Positions 9,002-17,353 of a DNA stretch of 64,000 bases are shown one piece after another. Position 1 is the first letter of the stretch, and every line of letters starts with the position of its first letter. The notes beneath the pieces were generated by a model. The model worked only from the letters and a program-made list of their open reading frames with translations. It did not search any database and was not told where the DNA came from. This DNA comes from an uncultured Lachnospiraceae bacterium (GTDB lineage: Bacteria; Bacillota; Clostridia; Lachnospirales; Lachnospiraceae): assembly GCA_946414885.1 (NCBI GenBank), contig CAMKQH010000008.1:62001-126000 (forward strand), in the 5' to 3' direction. The position numbers and the translations under genes were made by a program.

Positions 9002-10243
9002 ATGCAAGAAGATTCCTACATGATCATTATTCCGAAGGATCCCAATCTTATTAATGATCCGAAGGCGTTTTTCGTTAATATGAAGGAGAAGGAGAATATT
9101 GTTGTTGAGAGGGCTGGATTTGATGAAAAGCGGGGCGTGGAGATCGATCTGAAGATTGACGAGAGGCCGTATCGGATCTGGGTGGCGCCGACGGACATTG
9201 AGATTCCGGGCTTTGTGCGCATGGGGCATCAGTTTTCGGAAGAAGAGATCAAGCAGATTGACGCGGTAAAGCGCGGGCTCAGCATGAACATGATCTATGA
9301 AGGCGACTGCAGACAGTGCTATTATGACCAGCTTCGTCTGATTGATGCCATGATCCCGGAGAAGCTGGCGGTGCTGGATTGTCCTTCTGAGAAGCTTTTG
9401 TCGGGCAGATGGGTTGAACTTACGGCGAGATCCAACGTGCTGCCTGCACCGAAGTATCTCTTTACCGTACAGGCGATCAGTACGGAGTCAGAGGAACTCT
9501 GGCTTCACACCCATGGCCTGAAGCGCTGCGGCATGTATGAACTGGAGATCCTGTATTCCAACAATGAGAGCTCCAACGATCATTATCACATTATCGAGAC
9601 CCTGGCCTATCGCATGATCGAGGCGAAGGAGCCGATAAAGCCCGGCGATGCAACGTTTGTGGCACAGCTTGCGCAGAATATGTATCTGGTAGTGACGGCC
9701 GTGCCCTGGAAGGAGGCGCTGGAACACTATCCGCAGGCAACGCTTGGCGTGGCGGAGGATCGTGAGGAGGATGAAGTACATTCGGAGGATACTTACGTTG
9801 TCATGGCGTATCGTTCCCCGCAGGATGAGGAAAACAGGAATTATTCGCCCGTACAGATCTATGACGAGCACTTGAAGAGGAACCCCATGTTTTATATCTC
9901 CACGTCTGAGACGGAGAGGATGAGCAGCCTCGCAAGAGAGCGCATGGATTACATGGTGAAGGGCTTTGAGAATAAGGATAACGTGGTGCTGGCGAAGATC
10001 GGACTGACCACGGACGAAAATTATTGGGACGAGGACAATTCCGGATCTAAGCGGGAGCACATTTGGTTTGAGGTTAAGGAGATACAGGGAGACAAGATCA
10101 CGGCCGTCCTGACGCAGGAACCTTATTACGTTTCCGGCATGAAGGAAGGGGACGTGGGAACCTACTCCTTCGATGACGTGACGGACTGGCTTGTGTTTAC
10201 GAAAGAATGCCGGATCTCACCGGATGATGCTTATTTGCTGTAA
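9002..10243 (+). CDS. DUF4026/DUF2314 domain protein
   Basis: The start is placed at the ATG at 9002 because AGGAGGG lies just upstream; a GTG at 8984 is in frame but has no ribosome binding site. The 413-residue soluble protein has an N-terminal region resembling DUF4026 (MIIIPKDPNLI, IPGFVRMGHQFSEEE) and a C-terminal DUF2314-like domain (HIWFEVKEIQGDKITAVLTQ, then EGDVGTYSFDDVTDWLVF). No enzymatic motif is apparent. In other genomes such proteins occur near polymorphic toxin or stress genes, but nothing here shows that. Function unknown. Confidence 0.75.
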   Translation: MQEDSYMIIIPKDPNLINDPKAFFVNMKEKENIVVERAGFDEKRGVEIDLKIDERPYRIWVAPTDIEIPGFVRMGHQFSEEEIKQIDAVKRGLSMNMIYEGDCRQCYYDQLRLIDAMIPEKLAVLDCPSEKLLSGRWVELTARSNVLPAPKYLFTVQAISTESEELWLHTHGLKRCGMYELEILYSNNESSNDHYHIIETLAYRMIEAKEPIKPGDATFVAQLAQNMYLVVTAVPWKEALEHYPQATLGVAEDREEDEVHSEDTYVVMAYRSPQDEENRNYSPVQIYDEHLKRNPMFYISTSETERMSSLARERMDYMVKGFENKDNVVLAKIGLTTDENYWDEDNSGSKREHIWFEVKEIQGDKITAVLTQEPYYVSGMKEGDVGTYSFDDVTDWLVFTKECRISPDDAYLL

Positions 10244-10250
10244 GCGAAAA

Positions 10251-10574
10251 ACGTGTCACGGGGATGTGTCTACTGACAAGTTAGGAAACTTGACATGGAA
10301 CATACTCGAGGGGATGGCTTGAATAGTATCCCTCAGGCATGTGTGCCAAGCGTCGGTACTTAGGTGGCGTATACGAGCGAATCTGTCGCGTGTGACGGAT
10401 TCGCTCGTGACACCTTAGTACCGATACGCTGCAACTGTCGCAGACTTTGTCTGCGATCCGAAGCGTAGCGAGGACGAGCCGAAGGCTCGCCAAAAAGCGC
10501 GAGCGTGCCTGAGGGATACTATCAAGCCTCGGCCCCGAGTTTATTCGGTTGCTAACGTGTCAGCAGACACGTTT
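10251..10574. repeat. ACGTGTC foldback element, long form
   Basis: This ~324-bp stretch fills the gap between two genes and is almost entirely self-complementary. The ends carry ACGTGTC-type palindromes (10251-10282; 10553-10574, AACGTGTC-agca-GACACGTT). Inside are a 22-bp inverted repeat (10317-10339 with 10506-10527), ACTCGAGGGG/CCCCGAGT, a 10-bp hairpin CGAGCGAATC/GATTCGCTCG (10374-10407), TCGCAGAC-ttt-GTCTGCGA (10438-10456) and CGAGCC-gaa-GGCTCG. A shortened relative lies at 11863-11996, so this looks like a non-autonomous palindromic element. No open frame is convincing. The right end may double as a terminator for either neighbour. Confidence 0.8.
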
Positions 10575-10578
10575 TGAT

Positions 10579-11736
10579 TTATTTAAAGGCGATCTGGGCG
10601 AAGTTGTAGAAGCCGAGATACCAGATATTGAAGTCATGGTTGCCGGGAAGCTCTTGCCAAGTAAAGTTTTCGCCGGCGATGAACTGGTCGCAGACGGCGG
10701 GAAGGTTCTTGGCCGCGGCGGAAGCAGCCCAGTAAGCAACGTTGTCCTCCGTGCCGCAAATATTGTAGAAATAGTGGATTGGCAGCGTATTGTCCTTGAG
10801 GATTTCAGCGGTCGTGGCAGCAGGATTGCTGGTGGGAGCTGCGGAGAAAGCGCCAAAGTAGCTAATGAGATCGACGCATTCGCCAATGCCAATGTTGATG
10901 GTCTGCATGCCGCCCATGGAGAGACCTGCCATGGCACGGTGATCGCGGGAGTCCTGCAGGGCCTTGTTGATCGAGTCTTTGTCTGCCGCGGATTTCTGAG
11001 CCTCATAGGCTTCCTTGTTTGCCTGCGCGTCGCCGGTTTGACCAGTGATCGCATCAAGGCCTGCCCGTGCCAGAGCTTCGCTTGCATAGGTGGAATAATG
11101 GCTTTCAATATAAGGCATCAGGTCGTTTCGGAGCTCCTTTCCGAAAACATAGAAGGAGTTGAAGTCGGATCCGTTTGCCGCATGATTTGTGGCGGAACGC
11201 CCATTGGGAGTCACGACGATGAAGGATTCCACGTCGCCGTAGTAACTAAGGTTGTCCATAATGCACTTTACGCGCGAGGTGCTTCCAGTCATGCCCCATT
11301 CGTTCTCGTCGCCGCCAATGCCGTGCATCAGATAGAGCACGTTGTATTTCTTGGAAGGGTCGTAGCCGGCGGGCAGATAGACGTTGGCAGCCTTTTCCAC
11401 TTCATCCGTGCCATTTCCAAAATAATCATAAGAGGTGTAGGTGATCTTCTCGATCTTGCCGCACTCCGTCACGCGCAGGGCCGTGTATTTCCCTGGAATC
11501 TTATCGCCAACTTCCGCGGTGGGAATGCGTTCCTCCTTTTGATCTGCAGTTACAGGCGTTTCGTCTACTTTTGAAGTCTCTAAGGCAATTGCCTCATCGA
11601 TGGGGTTATTTTGCATCGTACTTTCCTCCTTTTGTTCTTCCGTTGTGGTATTCGTGGAAGCCTGGTCCGCGCATCCTGCAAGGAGCATGCCCGCAGTCAC
11701 CAGAATTCCCAGCTTGATTATATGTTTTTTTCTCAT
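10579..11736 (-). CDS. Esterase lipoprotein, feruloyl-esterase-like (Esterase D family)
   Basis: This 385-residue alpha/beta hydrolase has a lipoprotein signal (LLAGC, lipidated C22) and so is held on the outer face of the membrane. After a ~50-residue Thr/Glu-rich linker come VYLPAGYDPSKKYNVLYLMH (oxyanion region), the nucleophile elbow GLSMGG, an acid in CGTEDN and the histidine in ELPGNHDFNIWYLG. It belongs to the family of xylan feruloyl/acetyl esterases (PF00756). A related gene lies at 14897-15820 and a GH10 xylanase at 15985-17178, supporting a hemicellulose role. It is transcribed from its own promoter and is flanked on both sides by related foldback elements. Confidence 0.9.
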   Translation of the reverse strand: MRKKHIIKLGILVTAGMLLAGCADQASTNTTTEEQKEESTMQNNPIDEAIALETSKVDETPVTADQKEERIPTAEVGDKIPGKYTALRVTECGKIEKITYTSYDYFGNGTDEVEKAANVYLPAGYDPSKKYNVLYLMHGIGGDENEWGMTGSTSRVKCIMDNLSYYGDVESFIVVTPNGRSATNHAANGSDFNSFYVFGKELRNDLMPYIESHYSTYASEALARAGLDAITGQTGDAQANKEAYEAQKSAADKDSINKALQDSRDHRAMAGLSMGGMQTINIGIGECVDLISYFGAFSAAPTSNPAATTAEILKDNTLPIHYFYNICGTEDNVAYWAASAAAKNLPAVCDQFIAGENFTWQELPGNHDFNIWYLGFYNFAQIAFK

Positions 11737-11785
11737 ATATTTTTCCTTTTTCTCTTTTTGTTTTTCTTCTTTTCTACACTATAAC

Positions 11786-11814
11786 ACTATATTAACAAAT
11801 GGAAAAACATTCAA
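11786..11814 (-). promoter_or_regulatory. Sigma-A-type promoter of esterase gene
   Basis: On the minus strand TTGAAT (11809-11814) and TATAGT (11786-11791) are spaced 17 bases apart, 50 bases before the esterase start at 11736. Confidence 0.7.
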
Positions 11815-11862
11815 GTATTTTTGTAAATGAATCTGATTATGTTCCATTTGATTCGCAAACTA

Positions 11863-11996
11863 TGTGTTACGGGGATATGCCTACTGACATGCTAACGAAC
11901 TTAGACATGCGATATACTCGAGGGGACACTATCAAGCCTCAGCCCCGAGTTCCGCTAGATTCATTAACGTGTCAGTAGACATGCCCCGTGACACAC
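11863..11996. repeat. ACGTGTC foldback element, short form
   Basis: Terminal inverted repeats of about 35 bases (GTGTTACGGGGATATGCC... at the left, its near-complement ending CCCCGTGACAC at the right) enclose a centre with ATACTCGAGGGGA and ACTATCAAGCCTC. Both ends and both centre motifs match the 10251-10574 element, whose ~190-bp hairpin-rich middle is missing here. It is therefore a deletion derivative, as seen for MITEs. The rest of the 423-bp gap (11737-12159) contains the esterase promoter and the 12009 palindrome. Confidence 0.8.
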
Positions 11997-12008
11997 CCAT
12001 CCCGAAAT

Positions 12009-12034
12009 TGCACGATAGGGGGTGGTATCGTGCA
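12009..12034. promoter_or_regulatory. Perfect 9-bp inverted repeat upstream of tldD
   Basis: TGCACGATA (12009-12017) and TATCGTGCA (12026-12034) are exact inverted repeats eight bases apart, about 125 bases before the TldD-like start. This may be an operator or a leader hairpin; no matching promoter was convincing. Confidence 0.45.
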
Positions 12035-12159
12035 GGATATTGTCTTTCACTATATATCGCCACGTGATACACTGATGAAGTAAGCCGCATAAACGGGAGT
12101 TTCCGCGGCGGGAACGTGAACTAAAAATTTTGACTTGAAGGAAGGAAAAGGGTACAAGC

Positions 12160-13506
12160 ATGGACTATAATTTTAAGTTTCCGGAGAATTTGTATTCGGA
12201 AGTGCGAATGGAAGAGAAGTATAGTATTTGGCTGGGGATCCGTAACGGGGAGATTGAGAATGACGGAGAGTCTGCCGAGGTGGGCGCGATGGTGCGCGTT
12301 TTTGACGGGAACATGTGGTATACGGCCACGACGAATTCCTTAGATGAGATTCAAAGCCAGCTGGATGCGTTGGCGGCGATCGCCGCGCCAAACCCGCAGA
12401 TCATGGAGCATCCGATCGTCAAGGAGCTTGACGTCAACCGGGATGAGAGATTCCGGTATGACGGAGAGACGGATTTAAGAAAAGTGACCCGGGCGCAGTG
12501 GAAGGAGATCCTGGACGGATACATAGAAAAGTGCGTGGATCCGGAAGACAAGGACGTCTCGTTTTGGAGCTGCGGAGCCGGCGGCAGGCATTTGATCAAA
12601 CGACTGTACACCAGTAAGGGAACGGCGATCGCCTGGGACTACCAGTGTGCAAACTTGGGAGTTTTCTTTGGGTTTACCGTGGACGGAGTCACGTCCTACG
12701 GCGGAAAATATCACGTGGGGATGACGGTGCCGGATCTTTTGGGACATGAAGAGGAAGTGCTGGAGAAGAAGGCGCAATACTTGGATTATGCCAAGAATGC
12801 GAAAGACATTGAGCCGGGAGATTATGAGTGCGTGCTTGCACCCGTCGTAACGGCAATGTTCACCCACGAGAGCTTTGGACATAAGAGTGAAGCAGATTTC
12901 ATGCTGGCGGATAAGACGCTTGCAGAGGAATGGGTGCTCGGCAAAAAGGTGGGCTCAGAAAAGGTTTCCATCTGTGACGTGGGTGATATGCCCAATCACG
13001 GTTACGTGCCCTATGACGATGAGGGAACGAAGGCGGGAAAGACTTATCTGATGAAGGACGGAATCCTGACGGGCAGGCTTCACGACGCGAGATCTGCCAG
13101 CATTATGGGAGAGAAAAAGACGGGCAACGCCAGGGCGCAGGATTATCATTATCAGCCCATTGTCCGCATGACTAATACATATATGGAGGCTGGAACGGAT
13201 AAGCTTGAGGACATGATCGCTGGGGTTAAGGACGGCGTCTACGTGATGGACGTATCGAACGGAACGGGAAATTCCACGTTTGTCATGAATCCAACGCTGT
13301 GCTACCGGATCCGGGATGGAAAGGTTTGCGAACCCATCCGGGTGCACATGCTGACGGGCAGCGTGTTCCAGACGCTCTTTGACGTGGATGCCGTGGGAGA
13401 TGATTTTGTATTATTTGATACGTATTCCTGCGGAAAGAATGGCCAGGGCGTGGACGTTTCCGCCGGGGGTCCCAGCATTCGCGTAAAGAAATTGTCAATC
13501 AGTTAG
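12160..13506 (+). CDS. tldD: TldD-like metalloprotease subunit
   Basis: This 448-residue protein belongs to the TldD/PmbA family. TldD with TldE forms a Zn-dependent heterodimer that degrades unfolded peptides and matures some microcins. The zinc motif HExxxH is visible as HESFGH at residues 236-241, and the usual GTG/SSG-type barrel motifs follow (GKTYLMKDGILTGRLHDARS, NARAQDYHYQPIVRMTNTYM). It precedes its partner by about 50 bases. The start is the ATG behind GGAAGGAAAAGGG. The substrate in this organism is unknown. Confidence 0.9.
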   Translation: MDYNFKFPENLYSEVRMEEKYSIWLGIRNGEIENDGESAEVGAMVRVFDGNMWYTATTNSLDEIQSQLDALAAIAAPNPQIMEHPIVKELDVNRDERFRYDGETDLRKVTRAQWKEILDGYIEKCVDPEDKDVSFWSCGAGGRHLIKRLYTSKGTAIAWDYQCANLGVFFGFTVDGVTSYGGKYHVGMTVPDLLGHEEEVLEKKAQYLDYAKNAKDIEPGDYECVLAPVVTAMFTHESFGHKSEADFMLADKTLAEEWVLGKKVGSEKVSICDVGDMPNHGYVPYDDEGTKAGKTYLMKDGILTGRLHDARSASIMGEKKTGNARAQDYHYQPIVRMTNTYMEAGTDKLEDMIAGVKDGVYVMDVSNGTGNSTFVMNPTLCYRIRDGKVCEPIRVHMLTGSVFQTLFDVDAVGDDFVLFDTYSCGKNGQGVDVSAGGPSIRVKKLSIS

Positions 13507-13558
13507 GAATGGGGTATGGACGCATTGATTCAATAAAATGGAAGAGAAGGGAAACCGT

Positions 13559-14767
13559 ATGAATAAGGCGAAAGAGACTTTGACGGAAAATAGAAGTAAG
13601 TTTGTTTTTAAGGAGGGGAAATTGTCTTCGTTTAGCAAGGAGAGCAATTTTCAAACTTCCTACAAGGTATATCAGGATGGTTTTGCGGGAATCTATTATC
13701 ACGTCGGCAAGGTGGACGACGAGGAGGGATTCCGCAAGGCACAAGAGAATCTGGTGAGGGAACGTCCTTATCCGTTTGCATTGGAGACGGGGAAAAGATC
13801 GCGGGACAAGCGGGAAAAGATCCTGAGTGACCAGGAGCTGCGCACGACTGCAGAGAACTGCGTGAAGTATTTGAATGATACGTATCCGAAGTTTCGCTGC
13901 GAGGTGACTTTTATGGGTACGGAGTATGACAGAAGGACGGAAAATGACCTTGGCATGGATTATCAGGTAAAGGATTACGCCGTGGGCGTCAGCGTTATGT
14001 ATAAGCATGAGGCCAGCAAGAACATTTCCGACGGGGACTTTTCCTTTAACATGCGGGATTTTGACGAGGCACAGTTCCGCCGCATTGCGGATGATTATCT
14101 GGGAAAATATGAGACCATGCTGGAGATTCCCGAAGAGATTCTGTTGGACGTGACGTATTATGGCTTTACGGGCTTTTTCTCCAATCATCTGGATGGCGAG
14201 GAGCTTGCAAGAGGGACATCATTGCTTACGGGGAAGGTGGGCGAGAAGCTTTTTGCGGATGACTTTACCCTTGCACACGTGGTTTCTGATGAAGAGGCAT
14301 GGTTTAATCCGTTTTGGGATGGTGACGGGTGCGTGCCGGAGAATGATGAAATTGTGCTAATTGAGAACGGCGTGATCAAGACGGGATACGCAGATAAGAA
14401 GACGGCGAAGAAATATAACGTAAAGCATACGGGGCCTGCTTATCATGATTTTACGGACGTACCGGGTCCCGGAGGACTCTCCCTCAAGATTAAACGCAGC
14501 GGCAAGACCGTGAAGGAGCTTTTGGACGGGCGCGTTTGCGTGGTGCCCGTAGATTATACGTCCAGCGGATTTAATGAGAAGGGTGAATATACCATGGTCA
14601 TCCAGAATTCCATGCTCTTTGACGGAGAGAAGGTGCTTGGAAGACTGCCGGAATTCAAGATTTCAACGAATATTTTCGATCTGTTCGGCAAGGATTTCAT
14701 TGGAGTTAGTTCCGACCAGCCCATCTATTACGACAAACAACTGCTCGTCAGAGTTAACAAGGTATAA
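13559..14767 (+). CDS. pmbA: TldE/PmbA-like protease subunit
   Basis: The ATG at 13559 is chosen because AAGGGAAACC precedes it; the in-frame ATG at 13538 has no ribosome binding site. The 402-residue protein is the non-catalytic partner type: it has the fold-defining stretches FFSNHLDGEELARGTSLLTG, DEIVLIENGVIKTGYADKKT and CVVPVDYTSSGFNEKGEYTM but no HExxxH. It most likely forms the heterodimer with the product of 12160-13506, with which it is cotranscribed. Confidence 0.85.
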   Translation: MNKAKETLTENRSKFVFKEGKLSSFSKESNFQTSYKVYQDGFAGIYYHVGKVDDEEGFRKAQENLVRERPYPFALETGKRSRDKREKILSDQELRTTAENCVKYLNDTYPKFRCEVTFMGTEYDRRTENDLGMDYQVKDYAVGVSVMYKHEASKNISDGDFSFNMRDFDEAQFRRIADDYLGKYETMLEIPEEILLDVTYYGFTGFFSNHLDGEELARGTSLLTGKVGEKLFADDFTLAHVVSDEEAWFNPFWDGDGCVPENDEIVLIENGVIKTGYADKKTAKKYNVKHTGPAYHDFTDVPGPGGLSLKIKRSGKTVKELLDGRVCVVPVDYTSSGFNEKGEYTMVIQNSMLFDGEKVLGRLPEFKISTNIFDLFGKDFIGVSSDQPIYYDKQLLVRVNKV

Positions 14768-14777
14768 TGTCTCACGG

Positions 14778-14820
14778 CACGTGTCACGGGGACGTGTCTG
14801 GTGACACGTTTATTGACACG
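14778..14820. repeat. ACGTGTC palindromic repeat, single-hairpin copy
   Basis: ACGTGTCAC and GTGACACGT pair over nine bases around the loop GGGGACGTGTCTG. The sequence matches the ends of the elements at 10251 and 11863, so this looks like a solo end of the same family. It lies just after the TldE stop. Confidence 0.75.
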
Positions 14821-14830
14821 CTACTGAAAT

Positions 14831-14871
14831 AAAGCCCTCTCTTGCAGGCTCATGCCACAAGGGAGGGCTTT
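14831..14871. terminator. Bidirectional terminator between convergent genes
   Basis: AAAGCCCTC-TCTTG pairs with CAAGG-GAGGGCTTT around a 13-base loop. The A-rich and T-rich flanks let it end transcription from TldE (plus) and from the esterase (minus). Confidence 0.75.
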
Positions 14872-14896
14872 CTGATTTGTTGATTTATTTGGCGGA

Positions 14897-15820
14897 TTAT
14901 TTGAAGAACACCTGCAGCGCATGGTAGAGATGGAGCTGCCATGCCTTCATGTCATGCACGCCGCCCGGGATGATGTAAAAGTCATAGTTTTCGCCAGGTT
15001 TTAGCTGAGGACACTGGGGCAGAACCTTGCCCATGATATCCGCATGCTCCGCATAGGCAATGTCCTTGTCGCCGTTGCCGCAGAACATGTATTTCAGGGG
15101 CAGGCCGCTGGCCTCGCCGTTCTTTAAGGTCTCCAGGATGCGGGAAACCTCCTTGTCATGATCGCCAAAGGGACCGCAGCATCCGGAGAAGGGACCATAC
15201 CATGCAAACAGGGCGAAGTTATTGTAGAAAGCCGCGCGGTAAGTGGTCATGGAACCGAGGGACAGTCCGGCAAAGGCCCGGTGATCCCTGGTGCCGGTGA
15301 GAATGGAGACGAGGGAAGCGTCCTTTTTTGCAATGTCTTCAGCGTCATAAGTTGCACCGACGGGCGCAGCTTCGGGAAGATTTAGGAGCGCCTCGCGGGC
15401 ATAGGTGGAATAATGCTTTTCCACGGCGGGGATCAGGTCTCTCCGAAGCTCGATGTTAAAGTGCTCCGTGATGTAATCAGCCTGCTTGTCCATGGTCTCG
15501 TCGCCGCGGTAGTAAGTGGGGGTCACGATGATGCAGGGATCGCAGATGCCGTCCGCAAACATGTTGTCAAGGATGGTCACGGTGTCGGGAAACATTTTGA
15601 ACCACCAGTCTTCGGTCACTCCGCCCCCGTGGAGCAGATAAAGTACGTTGTATTTCTTGCTTTCGTCATATCCAAAGGGCAGATACACCCAGGCGCCTTT
15701 GTGCATGGGCTTGTTTTCGTTTTCGTCATAGGTGTAAGCTTCATACTCAAAGCGCTCCACCCGTCCCGGTCTTGCGCATTCTTTTAGCATCTCCTTTGGC
15801 ATTTCATAAACGTAATTCAT
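14897..15820 (-). CDS. Esterase, feruloyl-esterase-like, cytoplasmic form
   Basis: The start at 15820 (MNYVYEM) is supported by AGGAGGG upstream; the longer frame to 15883 has no such site. The 307-residue protein is a relative of the lipoprotein esterase at 10579-11736 but lacks a signal peptide. It shows VYLPFGYDESKKYNVLYLLH with GGG following, the nucleophile elbow GLSLGS, an acid near CGNGDKDIAY, and histidine in IPGGVHDMKAWQLHLYH. It probably removes feruloyl or acetyl groups from short xylan fragments after uptake. It is divergent from the GH10 xylanase, with 164 bases between. Confidence 0.88.
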   Translation of the reverse strand: MNYVYEMPKEMLKECARPGRVERFEYEAYTYDENENKPMHKGAWVYLPFGYDESKKYNVLYLLHGGGVTEDWWFKMFPDTVTILDNMFADGICDPCIIVTPTYYRGDETMDKQADYITEHFNIELRRDLIPAVEKHYSTYAREALLNLPEAAPVGATYDAEDIAKKDASLVSILTGTRDHRAFAGLSLGSMTTYRAAFYNNFALFAWYGPFSGCCGPFGDHDKEVSRILETLKNGEASGLPLKYMFCGNGDKDIAYAEHADIMGKVLPQCPQLKPGENYDFYIIPGGVHDMKAWQLHLYHALQVFFK

Positions 15821-15984
15821 TTGATAACCCTCCTGTTTTATGGAAATTCGCATAGCCACGTGAACTATTATAACAGGGCGCAAGGCGGTTTACAACAAAA
15901 AGCGGCAAGCAAAGAGGGCGGTTCTGACAAGAAAAGATTGGTTTTTCACGGGATTGTGCGGTAAAATGATAACAGAAAGGTGGG

Positions 15985-17178
15985 ATGGTGGATTTGAGCA
16001 GGGAAAAAAGAGAAAACTGTGGATGGGTTCGTGGAATTGCGGTGCGTCTGGCGGCGGGACTTGCGGTGGGAGTGATGATCGCATGCATGGCGGGCTGCGC
16101 GGGAAAATCGGACGTGGTGACGCTTCCGGAGCTGAGCAAGGTCACGGACAAGAGCCTAAAGGATGTCTTTGCGGAGCACGGGCTGAAGGTTGGGACCTGT
16201 CTGTCGGGCTACGTGATTGGGCAGGACCGCACGGCCAACCTCATCAAGAGTCAATTCAGCAGCGCCACCATGGAAAATGCCATGAAGCCGGACGCAATCC
16301 TAAATCAGCGGCAAAGTCAGGTGATGGGAGAGATCGTGGTGGAATACAGTCAGGAAGCCCTTCAAGTGCTGGATTTTGCGAAAAAGAACGGGCTTTCCAT
16401 GCGGGGACACACGCTCATCTGGTACAGCCAGACGCCGGAATGGCTTTTCCGCCAAGGCTTTGACGAGCAAAGCGGGTTTGTGGGAAGGGAGGAAATGCTC
16501 ACCCGGATGGAGACCATGATCCAAAAGAATTTTGAGGAGCTGGAGCGATTGGGATACCTGGATCTTTTCTATGCCTACGACGTGGTGAACGAGGCATGGA
16601 CGGAGGACGGAGAGCTCTATCCGAATCACTGGCTGGAGATCATCGGAGAGGATTATCTCTGGTACGCCTTTTATTATGCGGATAAGTATGCGCCGGAAAG
16701 CGTTGACCTTTATTACAATGACTATAATGAGCAGTGGAAGGCGGACGTGATCGCGCAGTTTGTGGAAACGTTAAGGGATGAGGACGGAAGAAGCCTGATC
16801 GATGGCATTGGCCTGCAGGCACATCTCTTTACGTCGGACGACCTGAGTCAGTATTTTGAGGGCCTGGACCGGTTGGCGAAGACGGGGCTCAAGTTGGAAA
16901 TCACGGAGCTGGAGGTTAGTCTTGGAAAGTATGAGGCGCCTCTTGCGGCGACGGAGGAGAATTTAAAAGCCCAGGGCAAATTCTATTATCAGCTGATCAA
17001 TGGAATCTTTGAGCGCGTGGATGCGGGAAAACTTCGCATGGACGCCGTGACGTTCTGGGGCTTTTCGGATGCGTATTCCTGGCGGAGTGAGTACAGTCCG
17101 CAGCTGTATTCGACGGAGCTTTTCCCGAAGCACGCGCTCTACGGCGTGATGCAGATCGAGGAGTATGCAGGGTTCTAG
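15985..17178 (+). CDS. GH10 endo-1,4-beta-xylanase lipoprotein
   Basis: This 397-residue protein has a lipoprotein signal (MIACMAGC, lipidated C38), so it is anchored on the cell surface. The rest is a glycoside hydrolase family 10 barrel: MENAMKPD, RGHTLIWYSQTPEW, acid/base E203 in DVVNEAW, YYNDYNE, GIGLQAHL, nucleophile E308 in LEITELEV, and TFWGFSDAYSW near the end. No carbohydrate-binding module is attached. GH10 enzymes cut xylan backbones and tolerate substituted chains, which fits with the two neighbouring esterases. The start ATG follows AGAAAGGTGGG. Confidence 0.96.
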   Translation: MVDLSREKRENCGWVRGIAVRLAAGLAVGVMIACMAGCAGKSDVVTLPELSKVTDKSLKDVFAEHGLKVGTCLSGYVIGQDRTANLIKSQFSSATMENAMKPDAILNQRQSQVMGEIVVEYSQEALQVLDFAKKNGLSMRGHTLIWYSQTPEWLFRQGFDEQSGFVGREEMLTRMETMIQKNFEELERLGYLDLFYAYDVVNEAWTEDGELYPNHWLEIIGEDYLWYAFYYADKYAPESVDLYYNDYNEQWKADVIAQFVETLRDEDGRSLIDGIGLQAHLFTSDDLSQYFEGLDRLAKTGLKLEITELEVSLGKYEAPLAATEENLKAQGKFYYQLINGIFERVDAGKLRMDAVTFWGFSDAYSWRSEYSPQLYSTELFPKHALYGVMQIEEYAGF

Positions 17179-17282
17179 GGCGAGGGCGAAAGATGCAGAT
17201 CGAAATTATTACGAGGGCGCGGGATGCATGGAAAAGCATGCCGGAATGATGGGCGAGGGAACGGAAGTATGAAAAATAAAGG

Positions 17283-17310
17283 ATGACAAATCCAAACAAT
17301 TGTGTATAAT
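17283..17310 (+). promoter_or_regulatory. Promoter of trpS
   Basis: ATGACA (17283-17288) and TATAAT (17305-17310) are 16 bases apart, with TGTG before the -10. The leader to the ATG at 17354 is only ~37 bases, so no T-box riboswitch fits. Confidence 0.65.
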
Positions 17311-17353
17311 GGATACATGGGTAATTATGGACAAGTCGTTTGGAGGTTTTGAG

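Noticed and set aside
10549..11574. 341-residue plus-strand frame opposite the lipoprotein esterase
   Set aside because: The minus-strand esterase has a lipobox, a catalytic triad and a promoter; the plus frame is its shadow.
8760..15000. Insertion sequence explanation for the foldback elements
   Set aside because: No transposase or transposase remnant is found inside or next to the elements; they can only be non-autonomous if mobile.
17179..17353. Possible T-box leader ahead of trpS
   Set aside because: The promoter at 17283-17310 leaves a leader of under 40 bases, too short for a T-box, and no T-box sequence or antiterminator is seen.
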